Part shown: piece by piece, positions 46,589 through 53,773 of the stretch
Layout of the letters: each line of letters starts with the position of its first letter
Position numbering within the stretch: position 1 is the first letter of the stretch
DNA from: Teichococcus aestuarii
Lineage (GTDB): Bacteria; Pseudomonadota; Alphaproteobacteria; Acetobacterales; Acetobacteraceae
DNA length: 64,000 nucleotides
NCBI RefSeq assembly: GCF_003116135.1
Contig: NZ_PDOA01000010.1
Location: 1-64,000, forward strand
Direction of reading: 5' to 3'
Program-made: the position numbers and the translations under genes
The notes under the pieces: generated by a model
Told to the model about the DNA's origin: nothing
Databases searched by the model: none
Seen by the model: the letters and a program-made list of their open reading frames with translations, nothing else

Positions 46589-47686
46589 ATGAGCCCCGAC
46601 ACCGGAACCTCCACGGACATCGCCATGGACAGCGTCACGGACCTCCCGGCGGCTTTGCAGGCCGACCGGCTCTGGTCCGCCCTGCAAGGCCGCCAGCCCA
46701 ATCCCGGCATGCTCTATGCCGTGACCACGCAGGGCGTCTATTGCCGGTTCGGCTGCCCCTCCCGCCTGCCGCTGCGGCGGAACGTGCGCTTCTTCGCCGA
46801 TTGCGCGGGCGCCGAGGCGGCGGGCTTCCGCGCCTGCCGCCGCTGCGACCCGCGCGGCGAGCGCGCCGCCCTGCAGGCCGAGGCGGTGCGCGCCGCCTGC
46901 GCGCTGATCGAGGAAGCGGAGACCCTGCCGCCCCTGGCGGTGCTGGCCGCCCGCGCCGGCTACGCGAAGCACCACTTCCTGCGCCTGTTCCGCGCGGTGA
47001 CCGGCCTCACCCCCGGCGCCTATGCCGACGCGGTGAAGGCACGCCGCCTGCAAGCCGCCCTGGCCGGGGGCACCCGCGTGGCCGATGCGGTGGCGGAGGC
47101 CGGCTTCGGCAGCGAGAGCCGTGTCTATGAGCGACCCGGCCGGCTGCTCGGCATGACGCCCGGCGCCGCCCGGCGTGGCGGGGCGGGGGAGGAGATCCGC
47201 TACGCCTTCACGGAATCGCCGCTCGGCCTGCTGCTGGTGGCGCGCACGGAGAAGGGCCTCTGCCGCATCGCCTTCGGCCCGGATGAGCCGACGCTGGAGG
47301 GGGAGCTGGCCGCCCGCTTCCCACAGGCGCGATTGCTTCCGGGCGACGGAGCCATGGCGGCGGAACTGCGCGCCGTGGTCGCGCTGATCGAGGAGCCGCA
47401 CGCGGCCCACGCCCTGCCGCTGGATCTGCGCGGCACCGCCTTCCAGCACCGCGTCTGGCAGGCGCTGACGGACATCCCGCCCGGCCACACCACCACCTAT
47501 TCCGATCTGGCGGCGCGCATCGGCCAGCCGCGCGCCGTGCGGGCGGTGGCGGCGGCCTGCGGCGCCAACCCGGTGGCGCTGGCGGTGCCCTGCCACCGCG
47601 TGATTGGCCGGGACGGCAGCCTCACCGGCTACCGCTGGGGCCTGCCGCGCAAGCGCGCCCTGCTCGACCGCGAAGCGGCAAGCTGA
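46589..47686 (+). CDS. ada: bifunctional alkylation-response regulator / O6-methylguanine-DNA methyltransferase Ada
   Basis: The 365-residue protein has the Ada zinc-binding module with Cys52, Cys56, Cys83 and Cys86 (VYCRFGCPSR; ACRRCDP), an AraC-type helix-turn-helix (LAARAGYAKHHFLRLFRAVT), and a C-terminal methyltransferase with FQHRVWQALTDIPPGHTTTY, RAVRAVAAACGANPVAL and the acceptor Cys335 in PCHRVIG. The zinc-module Cys takes methyl groups from phosphotriesters, converting Ada to an activator of its own regulon; Cys335 repairs O6-methylguanine. ATG 46589 gives the usual N-terminus; a GTG 57 bases upstream would add a non-conserved basic peptide. No alkB or alkA is adjacent. Confidence 0.93.
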   Translation: MSPDTGTSTDIAMDSVTDLPAALQADRLWSALQGRQPNPGMLYAVTTQGVYCRFGCPSRLPLRRNVRFFADCAGAEAAGFRACRRCDPRGERAALQAEAVRAACALIEEAETLPPLAVLAARAGYAKHHFLRLFRAVTGLTPGAYADAVKARRLQAALAGGTRVADAVAEAGFGSESRVYERPGRLLGMTPGAARRGGAGEEIRYAFTESPLGLLLVARTEKGLCRIAFGPDEPTLEGELAARFPQARLLPGDGAMAAELRAVVALIEEPHAAHALPLDLRGTAFQHRVWQALTDIPPGHTTTYSDLAARIGQPRAVRAVAAACGANPVALAVPCHRVIGRDGSLTGYRWGLPRKRALLDREAAS

Positions 47687-47687
47687 C

Positions 47688-47731
47688 AGAAAAAAGATGG
47701 GGGTCCGGGGGGAATTCCTTCCCCCGGCCTT
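47688..47731 (-). terminator. rho-independent terminator cassette after pyk (repeat copy 2)
   Basis: Reading the minus strand, the same block as at 29169-29211 (stem CCGGGGGAA/TTCCCCCCGG region, then ACCCCCATCTTTTTTCT) lies seven bases past the pyk stop and abuts the ada stop. The two copies differ by a single C. Confidence 0.85.
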
Positions 47732-47738
47732 GCCTTTT

Positions 47739-49172
47739 CTACTTCACCACGGCCACGCGCAGCGCGTTGGTCGTCCCCGGCGTCCCGAAGGGCACGCCGG
47801 CGGTGACCACCACCTCATCCCCCGTGCTGGCGAAGCCTTCCGCCTGGGCCGCGCGCACTGCCTTGTGCACCATGTCCGTCATCGAGTGCGGCTCGGCCGA
47901 GAGCAGGGGGTGGACGCCCCACACCACCGCCATGCGGCGCGAGGTGGCCTCGCTGGAAGTCAGGCCCAGGATCGGGCTGCCGGGCCGCTCCCGCGCCACG
48001 CGCAGCGTGGTGGAGCCGGTGGCGGTAAAGGTGGCGATCACCTCCGCCTCGATCGTCTCGGCCACCTGGCGGGCGGCTGCGGCGATGGCGCCGGCCGAGT
48101 TCTTCTCCGGCGCTGGGCGGGCGGCATCGGTGATCTGGCGCCAGCCATCATCCTGCTCCACGCGGGTCAGGATGCGGTCCATCATGTTCACCGCCTCGAA
48201 GGGGAACTGACCGGCGGCGCTCTCGGCCGAGAGCATCACCGCGTCCGCCCCGTCGAACACGGCGGTGGCGACGTCCGATGCCTCGGCGCGGGTGGGGGCG
48301 GGGGCGGTGATCATGCTCTCCAGCATCTGCGTCGCCACCACCACCGGTTTGCCGAGGGCGCGGGCGGCGCGGACGATGCGCTTCTGGATCAGCGGCACCT
48401 CCTCGGGCGGGCATTCCACGCCGAGGTCGCCGCGCGCCACCATGACGCAGTCGGTGAGCGCCAGGATGCCCTCGAGATTCTCGACCGCCTGGGGCTTCTC
48501 CATCTTCACCATCACCCAGGCGCGGCCATCGGCGATGGCCTTGGCCTCGGCCACGTCCTCGGGACGCTGCACGAAGGAGAGGCCGACATACTCGATGCCG
48601 AGCGGCAGCACGAAGTCGAGGTCGGCGCGGTCCTTCTCGGTCAGCGCCGGGATGGGCAGCGCCACGTCCGGCACGTTCACGCCCTTGCGGTCGGAAAGCG
48701 GGCCGCCGACCAGGATCTCGGTCTCCAGGTGGTCGTCCCGCTTGTGCACCACGCGCAGGCGCAGCTTGCCGTCATCGAGCAGCAGGGTGGTGCCGATGCG
48801 GGCCGCGTCCATGATCTCGGCATGCGGCAGCTGCACGCGGCGCACGTCGCCCGGCGTGGCGCTCATGTCGAGGCGGAAGCGCTGGCCGGTCTGCAGCTGC
48901 ACCCGCCCGCCCTGGAAGCGCCCGACGCGCAGCTTCGGCCCCTGCACGTCAGCCAGGATGCCGATGGGCCGGCCCACCTTCTTCTCCAGCGCGCGGATCA
49001 TCTCGATGCGCGCCGCGTGGTCCTCGTGGCTGCCATGGCTGAAGTTGAGCCGGAACACGTCGGCGCCGCCGCGGTAGAGGCGCTCCAGCACCTCCGGCGT
49101 GGAGCTGGCCGGGCCCAGCGTGGCGACGATCTTGGTGCGGCGGTGGCGGCGGAGCGGGATGCGCGGCGGCAA
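47739..49172 (-). CDS. pyk: pyruvate kinase
   Basis: The 477-residue enzyme has the N-terminal RTKIVATLGPASSTPEVLE, FRLNFSHGSHEDH, the B domain (QTGQRFRLDM to LTEKDRADLDF), catalytic VMVKMEKPQAVENLEGIL, metal-site ARGDLGVECPPEEVP, the pyruvate kinase signature ATQMLESMITAPAPTRAEAS, and a C-terminal allosteric domain. It converts phosphoenolpyruvate and ADP to pyruvate and ATP. No ATG or GTG precedes the conserved RRTKIVATLGP, so the TTG at 49172 is the likely start. It lies 87 bp downstream of the glycerate kinase gene on the same strand. Confidence 0.93.
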   Translation of the reverse strand: MPPRIPLRRHRRTKIVATLGPASSTPEVLERLYRGGADVFRLNFSHGSHEDHAARIEMIRALEKKVGRPIGILADVQGPKLRVGRFQGGRVQLQTGQRFRLDMSATPGDVRRVQLPHAEIMDAARIGTTLLLDDGKLRLRVVHKRDDHLETEILVGGPLSDRKGVNVPDVALPIPALTEKDRADLDFVLPLGIEYVGLSFVQRPEDVAEAKAIADGRAWVMVKMEKPQAVENLEGILALTDCVMVARGDLGVECPPEEVPLIQKRIVRAARALGKPVVVATQMLESMITAPAPTRAEASDVATAVFDGADAVMLSAESAAGQFPFEAVNMMDRILTRVEQDDGWRQITDAARPAPEKNSAGAIAAAARQVAETIEAEVIATFTATGSTTLRVARERPGSPILGLTSSEATSRRMAVVWGVHPLLSAEPHSMTDMVHKAVRAAQAEGFASTGDEVVVTAGVPFGTPGTTNALRVAVVK

Positions 49173-49218
49173 GGGAGTATCCTTCTGTCTCGGGCTTCAG
49201 CCCGGCATGAGAGGAAAG

Positions 49219-49239
49219 GCCGGGCAGTTTGAGCCCGGC
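49219..49239 (-). terminator. stem-loop between the glycerate kinase and pyk genes
   Basis: GCCGGGC and GCCCGGC pair around a 7-base loop about 20 bp after the glycerate kinase stop; a related GGGCTTCAGCCC hairpin lies just beyond at about 49190-49205. These may act as weak terminator or processing site between the two genes. Confidence 0.4.
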
Positions 49240-49259
49240 ACATGGCGGCAGAGGCGCCG

Positions 49260-50558
49260 TCAGGCAATCAGGATGGCACGGAAGTCGTTAACATTCGTCA
49301 GTGTCGGCCCGGTGACGATGGTATCGCCCAATCCGTGAAAAAGGCCGAAGCTGTCATGCGCCGCCAGCAGCGCGCGCGCGTCGAGCCCGGCCGCCGTGGC
49401 GCGGGCCAGCGTGTCGGGCGCGGCGATGGCGCCGGCATTCTCCTCCGAGCCGTCGATGCCGTCCGTGTCGCCCATGAGCGCCCAGGTGCCGGGCTGGCCG
49501 GCGGCGGCGAGGGCGAAGCCCAGCAGGCATTCCCCGTTGCGCCCGCCGCGCCCGCCACCGGGGCGCCCCTGGGGCGTGCCGGGGCGGATGGTCACCGTGG
49601 TCTCGCCGCCCGAGAGCAGCAGGGCGGGCGCCGCCACCGGGTGGCCATGGGCGCGCACGCTGCGGGCGATGCCGGCCAGCGCCGTGCCCAGCACCGCCGC
49701 CTCGCCCTCCAGCGCATCGCCCAGCAGCAGGGGGGTGAGGCCCAGGGCGCGCGCCTCGGCGGCGGCGGCTTCCAGCGCCATCTGCGGCGTCGCGATCATG
49801 CGGAATTCGGCGCCGGCCAGGCGCGGGTCGCCGGGCTTGGGCGTCTCGTCGGCGGCGGCCGCGAGATGCGCGGCCACGGCGGGCGGCAGGCCGATGCCGT
49901 AATGCGCCACGATGCCACGCGCCTCGGCGAAGCTCGACGGGTCCGGCACGGTGGGGCCGGAGGCGATGACGGTGGGATCGTCCCCCGGCACGTCGGAGAT
50001 GGCCAGCGTCAGCACCCGCGCGGGATGCGCCGCCGCCGCCAGCCGCCCGCCCTTGATGGCGGAGAGGTGCCGGCGGACGCAGTTCATCTCGTGGATGGTG
50101 GCGCCGGAGGCGAGCAGGGCGCGGTTGACCGCCTGCTTGTCCTCCAGCGTCAGCCCCTCGGCGGGCAGCGCCATCAGCGAGGAGCCGCCACCCGAGATCA
50201 GCGCCAGCACCAGGTCGTCCGCCGTCAGGCCCTGCACGGCGCGCAGCACCTCGGCGGCGGCGGCGGCGCCGGCGGCGTCCGGCACCGGGTGGCTGGCCTC
50301 GACCACGCGGATGCGCGCCGTGGGCACCGCATGCCCGTAGCGGGTGATGACGAGGCCGGAGAGATCGGCCCCCGGCCAGGCGGCCTCCACCGCCGCCGCC
50401 ATCACCGCGGCCGACTTGCCGGCGCCCACCACCACCACGCGGCCCCGGGGCTGCGGCGGCAGGTGGCCGGCCAGGATGGCGCGCGGGTCGGCGGCGCGGA
50501 TGGCGGCGTCGAACACGCGCCGCAGCGCGGCTCGGGCGGTGGCGTCGGTCCAGTTCAT
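49260..50558 (-). CDS. glycerate 2-kinase, type II (MOFRL/DUF4147 family)
   Basis: The 432-residue protein has the GckA-type N-terminal domain with VVVVGAGKSAAVMAAAVE, RYGHAVPTARIRVVEASHPVPD, LALISGGGSSLMALPAEGLTL, VRRHLSAIKGGRLA and SDVPGDDPTVIASGPTVPDP, and the C-terminal MOFRL domain with LLLSGGETTVTI, NGECLLGFALA, DTDGIDGSEENAGA and a TGPTLTNVNDFRAIL end. Family members phosphorylate D-glycerate to 2-phosphoglycerate in serine, glyoxylate or tartrate use; older annotations call them hydroxypyruvate reductase (TtuD). Placement beside pyruvate kinase, as in tartrate and glycerate clusters, fits a route through PEP to pyruvate. ATG 50558 begins the conserved start. Confidence 0.88.
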   Translation of the reverse strand: MNWTDATARAALRRVFDAAIRAADPRAILAGHLPPQPRGRVVVVGAGKSAAVMAAAVEAAWPGADLSGLVITRYGHAVPTARIRVVEASHPVPDAAGAAAAAEVLRAVQGLTADDLVLALISGGGSSLMALPAEGLTLEDKQAVNRALLASGATIHEMNCVRRHLSAIKGGRLAAAAHPARVLTLAISDVPGDDPTVIASGPTVPDPSSFAEARGIVAHYGIGLPPAVAAHLAAAADETPKPGDPRLAGAEFRMIATPQMALEAAAAEARALGLTPLLLGDALEGEAAVLGTALAGIARSVRAHGHPVAAPALLLSGGETTVTIRPGTPQGRPGGGRGGRNGECLLGFALAAAGQPGTWALMGDTDGIDGSEENAGAIAAPDTLARATAAGLDARALLAAHDSFGLFHGLGDTIVTGPTLTNVNDFRAILIA

Positions 50559-50736
50559 CGGTGGTGGGTGCTCCCTGGCGTGGCGGCGCATTCTGGCCCC
50601 TGGGCTCCGCGAGCGGAAGCCGTGCCGGCCATGGCGGGCAGGGCGGGGCGGAAAAGGCCGGGGGCTTTTCCGGGAACCGGAGCGCGGGAGGGCCGGTTCA
50701 TCGTCGGCGACTGTTCACAACGGAAGGGACAACCCC

Positions 50737-51045
50737 GTGACCAACCAGAACAGTTCGAACCGTGGCTTCGCGTCGATGGATTCGGACAGGCAGCACGAAA
50801 TCGCCTCCAGGGGCGGGCAGAGCGTGCCGCCCGGGCAGCGCAGCTTCTCCCGGGACCCTGCGCTGGCCGTCGAGGCGGGCCGCAAGGGCGGCCAGAAGAG
50901 CGGGGGCAACTTCGCCAACAACCCGCAGCGGGCTTCTGAGGCGGGGCAGAAGGGCGGGCAGGCCAGCGGCGGCAATTTCGCGCAGGACCGGGAACGGGCT
51001 TCGGAAGCCGGCCGCAAGGGCGGGCAGAACAGCGGCGGCCGCTGA
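50737..51045 (+). CDS. KGG-motif general stress protein (con-10-like)
   Basis: The 102-residue hydrophilic protein starts with RGFASMDSDRQHEIASRGGQ and VPPGQRSFSRDPALAVEAGR, then carries three KGG-type repeats: RKGGQKSGGNFANNPQRASEA, QKGGQASGGNFAQDRERASEA in slightly changed form, and RKGGQNSGGR. The family is Gly/Lys/Asn-rich, intrinsically disordered and induced by desiccation, stationary phase or general stress (con-10, YciG). GGAAGGGA six bases upstream supports GTG 50737; an ATG at 50776 would shorten it by 13. It ends at a clear terminator. Confidence 0.9.
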   Translation: MTNQNSSNRGFASMDSDRQHEIASRGGQSVPPGQRSFSRDPALAVEAGRKGGQKSGGNFANNPQRASEAGQKGGQASGGNFAQDRERASEAGRKGGQNSGGR

Positions 51046-51080
51046 CGGCGGCCTGCCTGCGGCGGAAAGCGGAAAACGGC

Positions 51081-51104
51081 AAAGGGGGCACGACGCCCCC
51101 TTTT
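51081..51104 (+). terminator. rho-independent terminator after the KGG gene
   Basis: AAAGGGGGC pairs with GCCCCCTTT around a 5-base loop and ends in TTTT. It lies 36 bp past the KGG gene stop and 19 bp before the next start. Confidence 0.85.
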
Positions 51105-51122
51105 CGCATGGAGAACAGGGCG

Positions 51123-51452
51123 ATGCGCGAGAAAGAGGCACCGGTGCAGACCGACCGCCTGCGGCACGAGATCGACAGCGGCCGCACCGGAGACAAGGTG
51201 GCGTTCCACGACCCCGCCGCCGCGCCGCTCGGCGCCGATGACGAGGCGGCCGGCGTTTCGCCCACCCTCGAGCAGGTGGCGCAGGCCCGGAGGCTGGAGA
51301 CGCAGCAGCCCGGCAATGCCGTCGGGCTGGCGCGGGGCGGCAGCATCGAGCAGACCGTCGGCCCGGGCAGCCGCTCCCGGCTGGGCCTCGCCCTGATCGG
51401 GGGCGGAGGCGCGATCCTGATCCTGGTGGCCCTGGCCCTGATCATCGGCTGA
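51123..51452 (+). CDS. hypothetical protein with one C-terminal membrane helix
   Basis: I recognise no family. The 109-residue product is hydrophilic through residue 85 (REKEAPVQTDRLRHEIDSGR, TGDKVAFHDPAAAPLG, SPTLEQVAQARRLE) and ends in a single hydrophobic helix (LGLALIGGGGAILILVALALIIG in parts) with no positive residues after it, so it is probably tail-anchored or has its bulk in the cytoplasm. The beginning resembles short alphaproteobacterial proteins found with stress genes. GGAGA about eight bases before ATG 51123 supports this start over ATG 51108. It sits just past the KGG gene terminator. Confidence 0.65.
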   Translation: MREKEAPVQTDRLRHEIDSGRTGDKVAFHDPAAAPLGADDEAAGVSPTLEQVAQARRLETQQPGNAVGLARGGSIEQTVGPGSRSRLGLALIGGGGAILILVALALIIG

Positions 51453-51494
51453 CGGCCCGCCGCACGGGCGGGCCGCCGGCCGTCGCCGGCCCGG

Positions 51495-52394
51495 TCAGGC
51501 GGCGCGGCGCGCCACCTCCTCCGGGCTCAGGCGCACCAGCGCCTCGTAGTCGCGCAGCAGCGTCTCGGTGATGGCGCCGGGCGTGTAGCTGTGCTCGCCG
51601 ATCACCCGCACCGGAGTCACCTCGGCCGCCGTGCCGGCCAGGAACACCTCGCTGGCCTGCCCGATCTCCTCCAGCCGGATGGTGCGCTCCACCACCTTGA
51701 TCTGCTTCTGCCGCGCCAGCCCCATCACCGTGCGGCGGGTGATGCCGTCGAGGAAGCAGATGGGCGTCGGCGTGTGCAGCTCGCCGTCGAAGACGAAGAA
51801 GGCGTTGGCGCCGGTCGCCTCCGCCACATCCCCCTTGTAGTCCAGCATCAGCGCGTCGTCGTAGCCCTGCGCCTCGGCGGCGTGCTTCGACAGCGTGCCG
51901 ATCATGTAGAGGCCGGCGGCCTTGGAGGCGGTCGGCGCCGTGTCGGGCGCCGGGCGGCGCCAGGGCGCCATGCCGAGGCGCACGCCCTTCATGCGGTTGT
52001 CGCCGAACAGGTTCGGCCAGGCCCAGGTGGCGATCGCCAGATGGATTTTCGTCTGCTGCGCCGAGACCGCCAGCATCTCCGAGCCGCGCCAGGCGAGGGG
52101 GCGGACATAGGCGTCGGTCAGGCCGTTCTTCTGCATCACGGCGATGCAGGCGGCGTCGATCTCCTCGGCGGTGTAGGGGATCTCGAAGCCGAGGATGCGG
52201 CCGGAGGCGATCAGCCGCTCCGTGTGCTCGCGCAGCTTGAAGATATTTCCGCCATAGGCCCGTTCGCCCTCGAACACACCGCTGGCATAATGCAGGCCGT
52301 GGGTCAGGACGTGCAGCTTGGCATCCCGCCAGGGGACCATCTGGCCGTCCATCCAGATCCAGCCGTCACGGTCGTCAAAGGGAACCAGCGCCAT
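51495..52394 (-). CDS. ilvE: branched-chain amino acid aminotransferase
   Basis: The 299-residue class IV aminotransferase has THGLHYASGVFEGERAYGG, the ArgxR region YVRPLAWRGSEML, PLP Lys158 in TASKAAGLYMIGTLSK, EATGANAFFVFDGELHTP, FLDGITRRTV and VFLAGTAAEVTPV. It exchanges amino groups between Glu and Leu/Ile/Val. Start: GGAGG is nine bases before the ATG at 52394 (MALVPFDDRDG), whereas the upstream ATG at 52403 would abut it, so 52394 is chosen. It is divergent from the MarR-type petP gene, the arrangement seen in other alphaproteobacteria. A GGCCCGCC-GGCGGGCC hairpin (about 51457-51477) lies in the gap after its stop. Confidence 0.94.
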   Translation of the reverse strand: MALVPFDDRDGWIWMDGQMVPWRDAKLHVLTHGLHYASGVFEGERAYGGNIFKLREHTERLIASGRILGFEIPYTAEEIDAACIAVMQKNGLTDAYVRPLAWRGSEMLAVSAQQTKIHLAIATWAWPNLFGDNRMKGVRLGMAPWRRPAPDTAPTASKAAGLYMIGTLSKHAAEAQGYDDALMLDYKGDVAEATGANAFFVFDGELHTPTPICFLDGITRRTVMGLARQKQIKVVERTIRLEEIGQASEVFLAGTAAEVTPVRVIGEHSYTPGAITETLLRDYEALVRLSPEEVARRAA

Positions 52395-52419
52395 GTGTGC
52401 CATCCTCCGGCTCTTGTCT

Positions 52420-52436
52420 GCGCAACATAATTGCGC
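52420..52436. promoter_or_regulatory. 17-bp palindrome in the ilvE-petP gap, candidate MarR operator
   Basis: GCGCAA and TTGCGC form perfect arms around CATAA, in the A+T-richest part of the 105-bp divergent gap. MarR dimers bind such 16-20 bp palindromes. The petP start lies about 65 bp further on; ilvE starts 26 bp to the left. Confidence 0.5.
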
Positions 52437-52499
52437 TGAATAAGGCGACGGTAAAATTACCCGTTCGATGTGTCAATGACGCTGACCCAACAGGGAAGC

Positions 52500-53057
52500 A
52501 TGACTGCAATGCCTGAAGCACCGGACGCGAAGCCCGTGGGCGCTGGACGCCAGCTCCTGTTCCTGCGCGAGGAGGAGCTCCGGCTCGCCCAGGACCTGCT
52601 GTTCTTCGGCTATCGCGACTTCACCGCCGGCCCCGACGCCATCCTGGCCGAGCTCGGCATGGGCCGGGCGCATCACCGCGTGCTGCACTTCGTCGGCCGC
52701 CGCCCCGGCATCACGGTGGGCGAGTTGCTGGCGATCCTTGGCATCACCAAGCAGTCGCTGGGCCGGGTGCTGAACCCGCTGGTGGAGGAGGGCTATGTGG
52801 TGCAGGCACCCGGGCGCAACGACCGCCGCCAGCGCCTGCTTTCGCTGACCGAGAAGGGCGAGGCGCTGGAGAAGCGCCTGTTCGAGCGGCAGCGGGAATG
52901 GGTGATGCGCGCCTACCGCGAGGCCGGGCCGGTGGCGGTGGAGGGGTTCCGCCGCGTCATGCGCGGGCTGATGGGCCCCGAGGCCCGCGCCCAGCTCGAC
53001 CGGGCCCTGCCCGAGGCGGCGCGCCCGATCGGCACCAAGCCCCGGAGCGCGGCATGA
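52500..53057 (+). CDS. petP: MarR-family transcriptional regulator PetP-like
   Basis: The 185-residue winged-helix protein has FLREEELRLAQDLLFFGYRD, MGRAHHRVLHFVGRRPG, the recognition helix ILGITKQSLGRVLNPLVEEGY and the wing DRRQRLLSLTEKGE. In Rhodobacter capsulatus, PetP is the small MarR-like protein encoded with the response regulator PetR. Its stop overlaps the start of the response regulator gene by four bases (ATGA). Several in-frame starts exist (GTG 52470, ATG 52476, 52500, 52509); AGGGA close to 52500 favours the third. The name rests on context and resemblance. Confidence 0.8.
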   Translation: MTAMPEAPDAKPVGAGRQLLFLREEELRLAQDLLFFGYRDFTAGPDAILAELGMGRAHHRVLHFVGRRPGITVGELLAILGITKQSLGRVLNPLVEEGYVVQAPGRNDRRQRLLSLTEKGEALEKRLFERQREWVMRAYREAGPVAVEGFRRVMRGLMGPEARAQLDRALPEAARPIGTKPRSAA

Positions 53058-53773
53058 GCGGGGCAGGGCCGGGCGGCGGCGCCGAGCCGCACCTGCTGGT
53101 GGTGGATGACGATGCGCGGCTGCGCAACCTGCTGCAGCGCTTCCTCTCGGAGCAGGGCTTCCGCGTCAGCGCGGCGGCCGATGCCGCGGCGGCGCGCCAG
53201 GCGTTGCAGGCCATGGCCTTCGACCTGCTGGTGGTGGATGTGATGATGCCCGGCGAATCCGGCCTCGACCTCACCGAGGGGCTGCGGCGGGAGGGGCACG
53301 AGGTGCCGATCCTGATGCTCACCGCCGCCGGCGCGCCGGACGACCGCATCGCCGGCTTCGAGCGCGGCGCGGACGACTACCTGGCCAAGCCCTTCGAGCC
53401 GCGCGAGCTGGCGCTGCGCATCCGCACCATCCTGCGGCGGGTGGCGCCGGCGCTGCCGGCCAGCCTGCCGCTGGCGCCGGTGCAGCTCGGCCCCCACTGG
53501 TTCGACCCCGAGCGCGGCGAGCTGCGCGGCCCCGATGGCAGCCAGCGCCTGACCGGCGGCGAGGCGGCGCTGCTCTCGGCGTTGGCCCGCCGCGCCGGCG
53601 AGGTGCTGACGCGCGAGGAGATCGCCGCCGCCCTCGGCACGCCAGAGGCGGGGGAGCGCGCCATCGACGTGCAGGTGACCCGCCTGCGCCGCAAGATCGA
53701 GCCCGACCCGCGTGAGCCGCGCTTCCTGCAGACGGTGCGGCACCGCGGCTATGTGTTGAAGCCCGGCATATGA
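53054..53773 (+). CDS. petR: OmpR-family response regulator PetR-like
   Basis: The 239-residue protein has a receiver domain with the acidic pocket DDD (18-20), phosphoacceptor Asp62 in VVDVMMPGESG, Thr90 and Lys112 (YLAKPF), and a C-terminal OmpR winged helix (LTGGEAALLSALARRAGEV, RAIDVQVTRLRRKIEPDP, VRHRGYVLKPG). It is flanked by a MarR-like gene and a sensor kinase, both with ATGA overlaps, forming one operon. In R. capsulatus, PetR is required for cytochrome bc1 and photosynthetic growth; here the target is unknown. Confidence 0.9.
   Translation: MSGAGPGGGAEPHLLVVDDDARLRNLLQRFLSEQGFRVSAAADAAAARQALQAMAFDLLVVDVMMPGESGLDLTEGLRREGHEVPILMLTAAGAPDDRIAGFERGADDYLAKPFEPRELALRIRTILRRVAPALPASLPLAPVQLGPHWFDPERGELRGPDGSQRLTGGEAALLSALARRAGEVLTREEIAAALGTPEAGERAIDVQVTRLRRKIEPDPREPRFLQTVRHRGYVLKPGI

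Noticed and set aside
50890-51045. Repeated DNA segments in the KGG gene
   Set aside because: They encode the KGG protein repeats and are not an independent DNA repeat or CRISPR array.
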